From assembly GCF_000195295.1 (NCBI RefSeq), contig NC_015388.1, positions 1-64,000 of the forward strand: a DNA stretch of 64,000 bases, in the 5' to 3' direction. The first letter of the stretch is position 1. Each line of letters begins with the position of its first letter. Under the pieces are notes generated by a model. That model searched no databases. It saw nothing but the letters and a program-made list of their open reading frames with translations, and was not told the origin of the DNA. This document shows positions 54,090-62,677 of this stretch, one piece after another. This stretch comes from Desulfobacca acetoxidans DSM 11109 (GTDB taxonomy: Bacteria; Desulfobacterota; Desulfobaccia; Desulfobaccales; Desulfobaccaceae). The position numbers were made by a program, and so were the translations under genes.

Positions 54090-54829
54090 TCCCCCGACTG
54101 GACCTGCAGCTCAAGAGCCTGTCACTAACCAAAATCTTGGCCCACTACCAGGAGGAAGCCCACAAGGCCGCCCAGGAAAAACTTTCTTACGAAAACTACT
54201 TGGCCCGGCTAGTGGAAATGGAGGCCATGAGCAAACTGGACCGCTCTATCAATGCCAAGATTCACAAGGCTCGTTTCCCCTCCTTGAAAACCCTGGAAGA
54301 GTTTGATTTCTCCTTTCAGCCGCAGCTCAACGAAAAAGAGATCATCCGGCTTGCTTCCCTGGACTTTCTGGAGAAAAAAGAAAACCTGCTTTTCCTGGGG
54401 CCTCCAGGCGTCGGCAAGACCCATCTGGCCATTGCCTTTGGCGTTAAAGCCTGCATGGCCAAGTATCGGGTCTTATTTATCCGTACCCAAGATCTGTTGA
54501 CTGATCTCAGTGTGGCTCACAAAACCGGCCGGCTGGGCCAGGTGCTGTTGAACCTCTCCCGACTGGACCTGGTGATTCTGGACGAACTGGGCTATCTGCC
54601 CATCACCCCGGAACAGGCCAATCTCCTTTTTCAATTAGTATCGATTCGCTATGAGAAGGGGGCCATGATTTTGACCAGTAATTACGGCTTCGAAGATTGG
54701 GGACCGATTTTTACCGACCAGGTAATCGCTGCTGCCATCATTGACCGTCTGGTGCACCACTCCCATATTTTTGTGATTAACGGGAATAGTTTTCGCATGA
54801 AACAGAAGCTTTTACCAGAGGCCGCATGA
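54086..54829 (+). CDS. istB: IS21 helper ATPase IstB
   Basis: This 247-residue AAA+ protein of the DnaA/DnaC type has Walker A FLGPPGVGKTHLA, Walker B LVILDELGYLPI and the ILTSNYGFEDW sensor region. IstB assists IstA in target choice and strand transfer. The frame is complete. It overlaps istA as ATGA. Confidence 0.94.
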   Translation: MIPRLDLQLKSLSLTKILAHYQEEAHKAAQEKLSYENYLARLVEMEAMSKLDRSINAKIHKARFPSLKTLEEFDFSFQPQLNEKEIIRLASLDFLEKKENLLFLGPPGVGKTHLAIAFGVKACMAKYRVLFIRTQDLLTDLSVAHKTGRLGQVLLNLSRLDLVILDELGYLPITPEQANLLFQLVSIRYEKGAMILTSNYGFEDWGPIFTDQVIAAAIIDRLVHHSHIFVINGNSFRMKQKLLPEAA

Positions 54830-55048
54830 ACCGGAAAAAGTTCGGTTGGGAGAAGCCAGCCGCCGGCCGGCCAAAGCGGATTCGGCCGGCCGGCACCAAG
54901 CGTTTGCGGGGCAGGCCGAATCCGCCCCTCATGGCACCAATAAGTCTACCCCGGCCAAGGCTGGCCCTCGTTAACAGCAACTTTTCCGCTAACCAGGGGG
55001 GTCAATTTTCGATGACCAAAGGGGTCAATTTTTGTTGACAATCTTCAC

Positions 55049-56425
55049 CTCAGCGAAGCCCCCCAAAGACGAGATGCACATATTGTCCAAATAGGTTTTG
55101 ATTTTGGCACTGCTTTTTCCAAGTGCACCTGTCGGGACATTACAAAGGACAGAGCCTGGATTTATATCCCACCAAGCTTCAATAACGATGATTTCCCCTT
55201 TCTCATCCCGAGTCTATTGGTATGTAACAACGATATCTTGCAACATGTGCAAGACCAGAACATCCATTATCCAGAAAAAGGCTTGTACCACTTAAAGCAA
55301 GCAATGGTGGCCATAGCCCTGGGGCGAGAGCAAGATCCTATTTTATGGCCTTACCAACGTGCCGTGCAGGAATCAAATCTTACCGATTTGCGAGGTTTTA
55401 TCGAGTCTTGCGCAGTCTATCTCTTTGCCATCACCTTGGGTATGGTTAAAGAGGATATCCGCAAGAGACTGCAAGGCTTCGGCGATCACCCTGAGGATTA
55501 CTTGGCGGTAAATACAGCGGTTCCGGTCGCTGAGGCTCAGGAGAAAAAAGTTGCTGATTTTTTCCGTGACCTTGTGTGCGAAGCTCTAAGCCTGGCTGAT
55601 GAACTCAAAGAAAAATACCCTTCTATAGAATTAGAAGAGCTGATCCTGATTCGAAAAAATAACCAACAGAGCCAATCTCCCGCCATCAGGAAAGCTTGTC
55701 ACATTTATCCCGAAGTTAGCGCCAACGTGCAGGGCTTTATCCGCTCCCGAGTTGCCATCCCAGATATTTATTTGTTTTCTGATACAGGTGCAGGAACAGT
55801 GGACCAGAGTACGTTTATCTTTTATCATCGGTCAGATAATACAGAACATCTCAATTTCCTCTGTGGTCATGTGCTGCCATTGGGAGCAGGTAGGATTGAT
55901 TTCCTTGCCGCAGAGTTAAGAGGAAATCTTGACCCCTGCCACCTTGAAGCAATCTGCCAGAAGAGAGAGGAAGGATCAGAAGATCAAGCGATCCGCCAAG
56001 CAAAAAATATCATTGGAGAGGATTTGAAAAAAGGCACTATTAAAACCCTTGCCCAAGCCAAGCGCAAAATGATTAATCAAGATAATATTCGTGAGATCAA
56101 AGTAATTTTTGGCGGTGGCGGGCATTGCGAACATCCTTATGAAAGGTGTGTGGTGAGAGGACCTTTTTCTCACAGCCTGTTCCGAGAGCCAATAAATCCT
56201 CCTGTGGTTGGATTGCCTATTCCTCACGATCTAACCTTTGATGGCCGAAACGAAAACACGAAAAGAAGGTGGATGCGCCGTCTGAATGTGGCATACGGCC
56301 TGTCATTTCTTAAAGAAGATTTGTCGGGTTTCACTTACCCCAAGGATTGTGAGGATCCGAATCCAGGCCAGATCTGGCCACGAGTCCGCCATATCCCAGA
56401 CGCAGTCAGCAAAGATGAGTGTTAA
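55049..56425 (+). pseudogene. Hsp70/actin-fold ATPase, start lost to IS21 insertion
   Basis: The open frame of about 458 residues begins at the right end of the IS. Early on it has VQIGFDFGTAFSKC, the phosphate-1 loop of the Hsp70/actin superfamily (D-F-G-T), then KDRAWIYIPPSF. Phosphate-2 is visible as YLFSDTGAGTVDQSTF, and an adenosine-type loop as IKVIFGGGGHCEHPY. A mid-domain insertion of helices precedes phosphate-2. There is no Hsp70 substrate-binding domain. No ATG, GTG or TTG lies in frame between a TGA in the IS end and TTG 55217, which is past the first motif. It reads in the same direction as the HTH-GTPase gene, as its probable operon partner. Confidence 0.75.
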
Positions 56426-56540
56426 TCAGGTTGTGAGGGCCGCGTCTCTGGGTAGATCATTCCTGAAAAGCAATCGTATCTGGGGCAACCCCAACATATG
56501 CACGACTAGCCGAAAATCATAGGACTTAACTTAGGCCAAA

Positions 56541-56816
56541 TCAAACCGGCAAAACACACTGCAACTGATATTTCCGGTTAGAGCGGCGATCCGGCCTGGT
56601 TTTCTCCCGCAGCCGCTTTTCAAACAAGGCTTCAGCGGCCGACAGGGAGTCGAATTCCCAAGCCTGGCGGTGCCAGATCCGGCCCTTAGCGCCGCTGACC
56701 TTGCAGACGCGGAAAGACTCGCCGCCGGCTTCAATCCAGAGAACATAAAAAGCCTGTTTTGGGCTGTCAAAAGCCACCAGAAAAGCAGTTTTCAGGGCGG
56801 AATGATTCGGCTCCAT
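56541..56816 (-). CDS. Unrecognised small protein, paralogue of the 63194 copy
   Basis: This protein of about 91 residues has the segment SPKQAFYVLWIEAGGESF, then RVCKVSGAKG and a basic, helical C-terminus (EKRLREKTRPDRRSNRKY). ATG 56816 follows GAGG at six bases. It starts eight bases after the recombinase stop and probably shares its transcript. A truncated relative lies at 63194. I do not recognise the family; the basic tail would fit nucleic-acid contact, but that is inference. Confidence 0.65.
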   Translation of the reverse strand: MEPNHSALKTAFLVAFDSPKQAFYVLWIEAGGESFRVCKVSGAKGRIWHRQAWEFDSLSAAEALFEKRLREKTRPDRRSNRKYQLQCVLPV

Positions 56817-56824
56817 TGTACGCC

Positions 56825-57448
56825 TCACGGCTTCGAGGTCTTATCAATATTATTCTTCTTTATCCAATTTATTAATGTAGGAACTGTCACATTATAGCGG
56901 GCGGCGATAAAGTTCAGACGCGAGCCGTTTTTCAGCAGCGCCTCGATCTCCAGCCGGTATGGGTCCAGTCTGCTTTTGCCGGGCCCCTTGGGACGGCCTA
57001 ACTTTAACCCGGCGGCCTGCCGGGCCTTCAAAGCTTCTTTGGTACGGGCCGAGATAAGATCCCGCTCGATCTCGCTGAACAAGGCCATCATGGTGAGGAA
57101 CACTTTGCTTTCGATGGTGCCGTTTAACGTCCAGTCCCCTTTGACGGCATAAACATTGACCCCTTTTTTTCGGAGTTCGGCCAGAATGTCCAGGATGTCG
57201 AGTGTGGACCGTCCCAGGCGGGACAGCTCCGGGACAATCAACCAGTCACCGTCCCGCAGCGACTCCACAACTTGGGCGATCTCCCGCTTGCGCCAGGTCT
57301 TGACCCCGCTGACTTTTTCTTCCAGCCACTCCACCGGCCCTAGCTTCCGTTCGTTGGCGAAGGCAAGGATCTCGGCCTTGTTCTTCTCCAGGTCCTGGTC
57401 CTGGGTGCTGACCCGCAGGTAGCCGATGACTTTTGGATATCCGGACAT
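56825..57448 (-). CDS. Serine recombinase (resolvase/invertase family)
   Basis: This 207-residue small serine recombinase has the catalytic Ser14 in YLRVSTQDQ, the LSRLGRSTLDIL segment with catalytic Arg residues, and a C-terminal HTH (about 165-200). The IESKVFLTMMALFSEIERD helix E is complete. Such enzymes resolve cointegrates or invert DNA segments. I do not see a pair of inverted 26-base crossover sites nearby. It is in the accessory island, upstream of the small gene at 56541. Confidence 0.92.
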   Translation of the reverse strand: MSGYPKVIGYLRVSTQDQDLEKNKAEILAFANERKLGPVEWLEEKVSGVKTWRKREIAQVVESLRDGDWLIVPELSRLGRSTLDILDILAELRKKGVNVYAVKGDWTLNGTIESKVFLTMMALFSEIERDLISARTKEALKARQAAGLKLGRPKGPGKSRLDPYRLEIEALLKNGSRLNFIAARYNVTVPTLINWIKKNNIDKTSKP

Positions 57449-57464
57449 TATTTTGTCTTATGTT

Positions 57465-57650
57465 TCATTTCCGGTTTTTGTAGAGGTTCAAGCCCAACTT
57501 GATCCCCTCATGCCCCGGAATGGGCATGTTGCCTTCAGTCGAGGCGATAATGGTGGTCTTGCCGCTTTTGCTGGGACCATGGTCCTCATCCAGATTGCAG
57601 GTGATAACTAATGTGGAACCCTTTATTTCGATGTTCACGTTTTTTGCCAT
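57465..57650 (-). CDS. Conserved small hypothetical protein
   Basis: This protein of about 61 residues reads MAKNVNIEIKGSTLVITCNL and continues with DEDHGPSKSGKTTIIASTEG. It lacks a signal or membrane helix and looks like a small beta-strand protein. The phrase GPSKSGKTT resembles a P-loop by chance but lacks context. Small proteins of this kind occur in many Desulfobacterota next to mobile genes; no function is known to me. AAGGA precedes the ATG; another ATG is two codons upstream. Confidence 0.6.
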   Translation of the reverse strand: MAKNVNIEIKGSTLVITCNLDEDHGPSKSGKTTIIASTEGNMPIPGHEGIKLGLNLYKNRK

Positions 57651-57968
57651 TGCCATATTTCCTTGTTTCGGTCGCCGGTGACTCGCTGCCCGGTTATTTT
57701 TTTTGCTCCTGGTTGGGTTTTCCGAGCCAATTGACGTCAAATTGATAAAAACATCAAAAAAGCACTTAAAATATATTTTATATATATACAAAAGACAAGC
57801 TATTTCGTCAATATATTTCTCTATGATTAATGATCGTTTTTATAGAATTTATTTCTATACGGGGAGAGTAATGTCCGTCAAAAATATGCTTGTATGATTT
57901 TAAAATTTCTACTACAATTAATATATATAATACATATTATGCTGTAGATATTTAATAAAGGTATAATA
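57651..57968. other. AT-rich gap
   Basis: No gene is visible. The DNA is very AT-rich, including TATATATATA-type runs near 57780 and 57920 and a hairpin-like TTGATAAAAACATCAA near 57741. It probably holds the promoter of the first toxin-antitoxin pair. Confidence 0.4.
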
Positions 57969-58226
57969 ATGAAAAAAATTATAATTTCAGAAAAAGGTCA
58001 GATATGTTTGCCGTCCTCCATAAGGAAGAAATTTGGATTACAAAAGGGTGATCGCTTGATGGTTGAAGAAGTTGCCGATGGTGCGATCCTCTTACGCCCC
58101 TTGCCCCGGCATCCATTGCTTGCCCTCCGGGGAATTCTCAAAGGGACGGAGGGAGATGAAAAGCTCACTGACCATTTGCTTCAGGAACGCGCTGCCGATA
58201 GAGAGCGAGAGGAGGAAACGCGATGA
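57969..58226 (+). CDS. AbrB/MazE-type antitoxin
   Basis: This 85-residue protein has the swapped-hairpin AbrB fold at its N-terminus (ISEKGQICLPSSIRKKFGLQ, then GDRLMVEEV) and an acidic, helical C-terminal tail that should wrap the toxin. Its stop overlaps the following PIN gene as ATGA, the usual VapBC arrangement. Confidence 0.87.
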   Translation: MKKIIISEKGQICLPSSIRKKFGLQKGDRLMVEEVADGAILLRPLPRHPLLALRGILKGTEGDEKLTDHLLQERAADREREEETR

Positions 58227-58624
58227 GATATGTTCTCGACAGTTGTGCCCTCCTCGCCCTCGCGGAGGATGAGCTCGGGGCCCAGACGGTAGCCGATATT
58301 ATACTGGATGAAAAGGCCGAACTTTACTTGAGCGCGGTTAATTTAGGAGAAGCCTACTATATTGTGCTGCAAAGGCGAGGCGAAGAGGCTGCAGCGGCTT
58401 TTGTGCAGGGCGTCAGGCAGGAAGATAAGCTCACCATAGCAGAAGCAACGTGGCCCAGAGTCAAAGCCGCGGCCAGAATTAAAGCCGGAGGCGGTCTATC
58501 CTATGCGGATACTTTCGGGTTGGGATTGGCTCAGGAATTAGGGGCATGTTTAGTCACCGGCGACCCTGAACTCCAGGTTGCGGCCACCAAGATAGATGTG
58601 GAACTTCTTTGGATAGGCAGATAA
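58223..58624 (+). CDS. vapC: PIN-domain toxin, VapC type
   Basis: This 133-residue PIN nuclease starts MRYVLDSCALLAL with the first catalytic Asp at 6, has Glu in AVNLGEAYYI, and Asp residues in LSYADTFGLGLA and LVTGDPEL. VapC toxins cut initiator tRNA or rRNA. All acidic residues are present, so it looks active. It overlaps its antitoxin by four bases. Confidence 0.9.
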   Translation: MRYVLDSCALLALAEDELGAQTVADIILDEKAELYLSAVNLGEAYYIVLQRRGEEAAAAFVQGVRQEDKLTIAEATWPRVKAAARIKAGGGLSYADTFGLGLAQELGACLVTGDPELQVAATKIDVELLWIGR

Positions 58625-58638
58625 TAATGGGGCAACTC

Positions 58639-58844
58639 ATGAGTTTAGAAATTTTTTTTGTTGTGGAAGAAGCTGCTGAGGGCGGCTATGAGGCCAAAGC
58701 CCTGGGGCATTCCATCTATACCCAAGGCGAAACCCTGGAAGAAGTTCGTGAGGCCGTAAAAGACGCAGTTGTCATTTTGAGGACGACCAGATACCTCGCT
58801 TCATTCGCCTGCATCTGGTGATAGATGAGCTTTTTAAGGTATGA
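58639..58844 (+). pseudogene. Frameshifted HicB-like antitoxin
   Basis: The first part reads MSLEIFFVVEEAAEGGYEAK with YTQGETLEEVREAVKDAV, a HicB/DUF1902-type ribonuclease-fold antitoxin. After base 58770 the frame stops making sense, but the +1/-1 frame continues with CHFEDDQIPRFIRLHLVIDE, the expected family end. So one base was gained or lost there. No hicA partner is adjacent. Confidence 0.75.
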
Positions 58845-58931
58845 TTTGACAAAAATACAGAATCACATAAAATGTAAAATATGCAGGTTTTCACAAAGCC
58901 GGAAAGCATATTTGCAAGGAGATAGATAGCC

Positions 58932-59228
58932 ATGCCTTTGATAAAAATTATCCGGGGCGGCCAGGTTACATTCCCGAAAGTCTTCAGAGACAAATTCGGC
59001 CTGAAAGAAGGAGACCTGATGGAATATGAGATCAGGGAAGACGGCATCTTTTTCAAGCCCAAAGAAGTGATCGACCGGGGAGGAGCGTTACAAGCCTTTT
59101 CCGAAGCGATTGCCAAAATGCAGGCCAAGGCCGGGAATAAGTTCAAGAGCTTGAGCGAAGAAGAGCTTTATGATCTTATAGAAAAAGCGGTTCAATCTAT
59201 AGAGAAACCCAAAACTAAAAAAAGATGA
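58932..59228 (+). CDS. AbrB/MazE-type antitoxin, second module
   Basis: This 98-residue protein has the AbrB-type N-terminus (IIRGGQVTFPKVFRDKFGLK, then EGDLMEYEI) and a Lys/Glu-rich tail. It overlaps the next gene by four bases. It is paired with a toxin that is now broken, so it may be an orphan antitoxin. Confidence 0.85.
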   Translation: MPLIKIIRGGQVTFPKVFRDKFGLKEGDLMEYEIREDGIFFKPKEVIDRGGALQAFSEAIAKMQAKAGNKFKSLSEEELYDLIEKAVQSIEKPKTKKR

Positions 59229-59652
59229 TCAAAGCCGTTATCGACGCCAATGTCTTTGTAAGCTCCGCATTGGCGCCAGGATCAAATCCGGACAAAATCA
59301 TCGACTTGGCCAGGCAGGGCAGGATAAACCTTGTAACTTCGCAGGATATCTTACAAGAAATTAGGGCCGTTTTTCTGTATCCCAAAATCAAGCGGCGGCT
59401 TAAGCTTACGGCCAGAGAAATTAACGAATTCCTGTCAGAAATCGCCAAGCCCGCCCTGATTACACCGGGCTTGCTTAATCTCAAAGCGGTTAAAGACGAC
59501 CCCAAAGACGACAAATACCTGATTTGCGCCATGGAAGGTCTATGGCGGATTAAATCGTTTCGGGTGATAAGCATCTGCTTAGCCTTAATAATTACCACGG
59601 CATAATTATTGTAACACCGACTGATTTTTTGAAAATGTTGTTTATGGATTAA
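59225..59652 (+). pseudogene. Decayed PIN toxin, frameshift plus stop
   Basis: The frame starts MIKAVIDANVFVSSALAPGS, a PIN toxin of the COG1569 type, through DDPKDDKYLICAMEG. It then leaves the family. In another frame the DNA continues AD-stop-IVSGDKHLLSLNNYHG and then IIIVTPTDFLKML, the expected end. So both a frameshift (near 59537) and a TAA where a Tyr codon is expected have broken it. The last catalytic Asp (SGD) is lost from the readable product. Confidence 0.82.
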
Positions 59653-60030
59653 CAGGAATACCAAGAAAATAAAGCAACTCTAAAAACTGCTTTCAGCTAT
59701 CCAAGCAAACTTGGTTATTATGCCATCCCCGGGATCATCTCAATCCCGGTAGGCCTCCCTTCTTTCTCCCATGTGCTCGGCTTTCTCCGGACTGGGTAGC
59801 CATTTCGATCCAGAAGAGCGTCCGTTATTCCTGTTTTTTCTGATTAAATTCTTCTCCGTTCATACTGGCCAAGAAATAGCAGATCATACCGCGGCTTCGG
59901 TATATATATTTGATGGGGTCAAATTTCAACGGCGATTGGGGGGGGTGCGCAGTTTTCGATGTAATCTTCAAGCATCCGAAAAAGAACAGGGCAGAAAATT
60001 CGCACACTACCCTGCCGACGATAGGCTTAG
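59653..60030. other. Gap with a solo IS21-type end
   Basis: Apart from the IS-end relic at 59915-59969, no feature is seen. The ends of the two neighbouring toxin genes converge here. Confidence 0.4.
59915..59969 (-). repeat. Solo terminal repeat of the IS21-type element
   Basis: GGGGTCAAATTTCAACGGCG, then ATTGGGGG, GCAGTTTTCGATGTAATCTTCA. This is the reverse complement of the left end of the IS at 52525, with the same order of subterminal repeats and about the same spacing. No transposase remains beside it. Confidence 0.7.
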
Positions 60031-60465
60031 TCAAGCCAAGAAATTCTCCCCAATGATGATTAAAAATTCTTGGGGAGAGACGATTCGGGTATGGTGAAAC
60101 TTCTTGAAAGAAAAATGTTTTATATTCCCAGTGACCAAATAATCGGCTTCAGCAGCTATGGCACACTCTAAAATCCGATTATCCGCTGGATCAGTTCTTA
60201 TGGCGCTCACCTTGAAGGCAGGCTTAACGAACTTGGCGCGATTTTTAATCTGTGACAAAAGCGTTTTCACATGGGTTTTATTGAAGTATTTGAATTTGTC
60301 TCTATCGATCACCTCCTTGTATTCCTGCCAGACATCTTGGCTGAGATACAGGGTAACAAGAGCAGGTTCCTCGCTCAAAGCGATGGCAAGCACGAGAGCG
60401 GGTTTGCCGACCGGATTGTGAGCGGCGGAAATGATTATATTTGTATCCAGGACTACCTTGAGCAT
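60031..60465 (-). CDS. PIN-domain toxin, COG1569 type
   Basis: This 144-residue toxin begins MLKVVLDTNIIISA, with the first Asp at 7, and has DPADNRILECA and YLVTGNIKHF, the family signature with Asp, Glu and Asn. It looks intact. It lies ten bases downstream of its Phd-type antitoxin. Confidence 0.87.
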   Translation of the reverse strand: MLKVVLDTNIIISAAHNPVGKPALVLAIALSEEPALVTLYLSQDVWQEYKEVIDRDKFKYFNKTHVKTLLSQIKNRAKFVKPAFKVSAIRTDPADNRILECAIAAEADYLVTGNIKHFSFKKFHHTRIVSPQEFLIIIGENFLA

Positions 60466-60475
60466 GAAGGCGGAG

Positions 60476-60769
60476 TTATTTTTTTCTCAGTTGGGCTTTG
60501 CGATGAGCTTGAATTTCGGCCTCGATTTCCGCATCACTAATTTTATCCATTCCCGCTTTTTGGGCGTCACTTTGAAGCTTTATCAAAACATCCGGGGTTT
60601 TAACGACACTTCTCAGGTATTCCTCTACGCTCATGATTACCACTTTGGCTTTGCCTCGGCGGCTTACTATAAAACGGGCCTGCTCTTTTTCCGCCTTTTC
60701 CATAATCTCACCAAAGCGAGTGCGGGCGGTCAAGGCATCAATGAGCATGGTGTTAGACTTCGATTCCAA
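60476..60769 (-). CDS. Phd/YefM-type antitoxin
   Basis: This 97-residue antitoxin has a Phd/YefM fold: LTARTRFGEIMEKAEKEQ and RFIVSRRGKAKVVIMSVEEY, followed by a charged helical tail. I chose TTG 60769, which has GAGGG at six bases; an ATG seven codons later also fits. It is the first gene of an antitoxin-toxin pair with the PIN gene at 60465. Confidence 0.87.
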   Translation of the reverse strand: MESKSNTMLIDALTARTRFGEIMEKAEKEQARFIVSRRGKAKVVIMSVEEYLRSVVKTPDVLIKLQSDAQKAGMDKISDAEIEAEIQAHRKAQLRKK

Positions 60770-60943
60770 TTTTCCCTCATCCCTATTGAATTAATCAGTT
60801 AACTGATAATCATACTATACCATTCTGAGAATTATCGCAATATTTAATGAGTATTTCCTTATTATATATAACACGTTGAACATATCAAGGATCACACAAT
60901 TTCTCCCCAGGTATCATCCCCAATCAACCCTTTGGCCTCGCTC

Positions 60944-61216
60944 CTACCGCACCGCCTCCTTTAACGCCTTGCCCGGTTTGAACTTTACCATTTTGCTGGC
61001 GGCAATCTGCATCGGCTCGCCAGTCCTGGGATTGCGGCCGGTCCGCTCCGCTCGTTCATTTACCGAAAATACGCCCAGCCCCGGTATGGATAGCTTGCCA
61101 TCGGTCTGCAAACTGGAGGTCATAACTGTGATCAGGGCATTTAAGGTTTTTTCCGTTTCGGCCTTGGTCAGGTTCGCCTGGGCCGCCATTGCTGAAATCA
61201 AATCCGCTTTCGTCAT
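60944..61216 (-). CDS. HU-family DNA-binding protein
   Basis: This 90-residue HU/IHF-type protein starts MTKADLISAMAAQANLTKAE, has GLGVFSVNERAERTGRNPRT for the DNA-embracing arm, and ends with KFKPGKALKEAV. ATG 61216 follows AAGGGT at seven bases. It starts 22 bases after the helicase stop and is likely co-transcribed with it. HU genes are usually single core genes; one in an accessory island with a helicase is notable. Confidence 0.92.
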   Translation of the reverse strand: MTKADLISAMAAQANLTKAETEKTLNALITVMTSSLQTDGKLSIPGLGVFSVNERAERTGRNPRTGEPMQIAASKMVKFKPGKALKEAVR

Positions 61217-61238
61217 GTCTGTACCCTTAATATGTAGA

Positions 61239-62600
61239 TTATGATTGTTGGTAGATTCGGGCCCGGTTTCGGGCTGCATTTACCAGCACGCCAACTTTGA
61301 CATCCAGGTAATCATACACCTTAGCCTTGTCTTTTCCCGGAGCCGGTCGCAGCACCCTGCCTAAATATTGCAGCAGCCGGCCGCTGAACCGGATAGGTGT
61401 CGCCAGAAACAGGGTGGATAACCCGGCGCAGTCAAAGCCCTCACCGATGAGCTGGCCGGTAGCCAGCAGCACCTTGACATGGCCGCCATTCACGGCCCCG
61501 ATAATCTCCTGGCGTTTCTTCATGCTCAGATCGCCGGTCAGCACCGATACCGGCAGGCCCGAGTGCGCCAGCATCCCTGCCAGGGTTTCGCAATGTGCCT
61601 TCCGATCGGATAACACCAGGCATACTCCTTCGCCGTCGGCTTCCTGTACTACATCCCGGACGATCAGGGCGTTGCGCTCAGGGTCTGCGGTTAGCTCAGA
61701 CAACATCCGGGAGTATTCCTCCGACGGGTCACTTATCGGCTCGTAAGCGGTTTTCCGGAATATCACCTCCGCTGCCAGGATATGGCCATCTTCAATCAAG
61801 GCTCCCCGGTCAATCTCATACACCTTGCTACCCAAGTGCCAGTAGATCAGCCGGGAAAGACCGTCCCGCCGCCAGGGGGTGGCGCTCAGGCCCAGCATAT
61901 AGGCCGAGTCAAAAGCCGTCACCGCTTCGGTGAACGTCCGGCTGGGACAGCGGTGGCACTCATCGACCACCAGGAAACCGATACGCGGCACCACTTCGGA
62001 GGCGCATTTGTATAATGTCTGCACCAGGGCCACGGTAATTTTCTTGCCAACAGTCCGCTGGCCGTCGCCAATGACGCCGATAGCCGCCGCTGGTATTTCC
62101 AGGAAGGTTTCGATGCGCTCACGCCATTGGTGCAGCAGTTCCTTTGAATGAACGACGATAAGGGTCGGTTGCCGGCGGGCAGCAATTATGGCCAGGGCAA
62201 TGACCGTCTTGCCGGCTCCGGTCGGAGCCGCCAGGGTTCCGAAGTCCCGAAAATAGATGGTATCCGCGGCGTCGCATTGAAAATCTTTCAGTTCACCGGT
62301 GAACTGAAGCTCGACTTCCGGTAAAAGCCGCCGCTGGTCTTTGATAATCCAAGTCAAGCCTGCTTCCTGCAGTAGCCCGAGCGCCTGGCCGATAAAACCC
62401 CGGGGCATAAACAGACGGCCCCCGTTCAAGCGATATAAGCGCAGAGTCTCCGGCACTTTCCAGTTGGAATAGCCCCGCTTTTCGTTTTCCTGCCAAACGG
62501 GGTTGGGGAAAGTCAGCCGTTCCTGGAGCTGCTCCACCACCGGGGGCGGCAGTTCACTCAGAGAAACAGCGATCCTGTTATTGATAGTCAGAGTGATCAC
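61239..62600 (-). CDS. XPB/SSL2-like DEAD/DEAH helicase
   Basis: This 453-residue SF2 helicase has an N-terminal accessory domain (about 1-105), then Walker A AAPTGAGKTVIAL, motif II VVDECHRC, motif III LGLSATPWRRDG and a second RecA fold with QYLGRVLRPAPGK (motif VI). Such short XPB-like enzymes occur in phages, ICEs and defence loci. It runs with the HU gene and away from the RHH/RelE pair. The C-terminal motifs look complete. Confidence 0.88.
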   Translation of the reverse strand: MITLTINNRIAVSLSELPPPVVEQLQERLTFPNPVWQENEKRGYSNWKVPETLRLYRLNGGRLFMPRGFIGQALGLLQEAGLTWIIKDQRRLLPEVELQFTGELKDFQCDAADTIYFRDFGTLAAPTGAGKTVIALAIIAARRQPTLIVVHSKELLHQWRERIETFLEIPAAAIGVIGDGQRTVGKKITVALVQTLYKCASEVVPRIGFLVVDECHRCPSRTFTEAVTAFDSAYMLGLSATPWRRDGLSRLIYWHLGSKVYEIDRGALIEDGHILAAEVIFRKTAYEPISDPSEEYSRMLSELTADPERNALIVRDVVQEADGEGVCLVLSDRKAHCETLAGMLAHSGLPVSVLTGDLSMKKRQEIIGAVNGGHVKVLLATGQLIGEGFDCAGLSTLFLATPIRFSGRLLQYLGRVLRPAPGKDKAKVYDYLDVKVGVLVNAARNRARIYQQS

Positions 62601-62677
62601 CCAGCTTACCTCTAATCAGCCGAAGCCGTCAACAAAAACAGCTTGCATGTTAATTGTAGTACATATATTCTATTAAA

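Larger units (their letters stand above)
52525..55048 (+). mobile_element. IS21-family insertion sequence
   Basis: The element carries istA and istB in the usual overlapping order. Its ends are inverted: GTGAAGAT at 52525-52532 and ATCTTCAC at 55041-55048. Inside each end are two copies of the IS21-type subterminal repeat (TTGAAAATTGACCCCC and AACTGACCCC on the left; GGGGGGTCAATTTTC and GGGGTCAATTTTT on the right). No flanking direct duplication is visible. Between istB and the right end is an 11-base perfect palindrome (54862-54894, GCCGGCCGGCC). Confidence 0.9.

Noticed and set aside
54826-55038. A 70-codon gene after istB overlapping its stop as ATGA
   Set aside because: The product is Pro/Arg-rich from a palindromic GC-rich stretch and the terminal repeats; likely chance.
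55049-56425. Standard DnaK chaperone
   Set aside because: The protein has ATPase-fold loops but no substrate-binding domain or lid, and the order of motifs is too divergent.
57465-57650. P-loop ATPase call for the small protein with GPSKSGKTT
   Set aside because: The motif lacks a preceding strand of the right length and the protein is only about 61 residues with no Walker B.
59771-60097. A gene across the solo IS end
   Set aside because: The readable frame runs through the IS-end relic and into the neighbouring toxin on the other strand, with no family match or good start.
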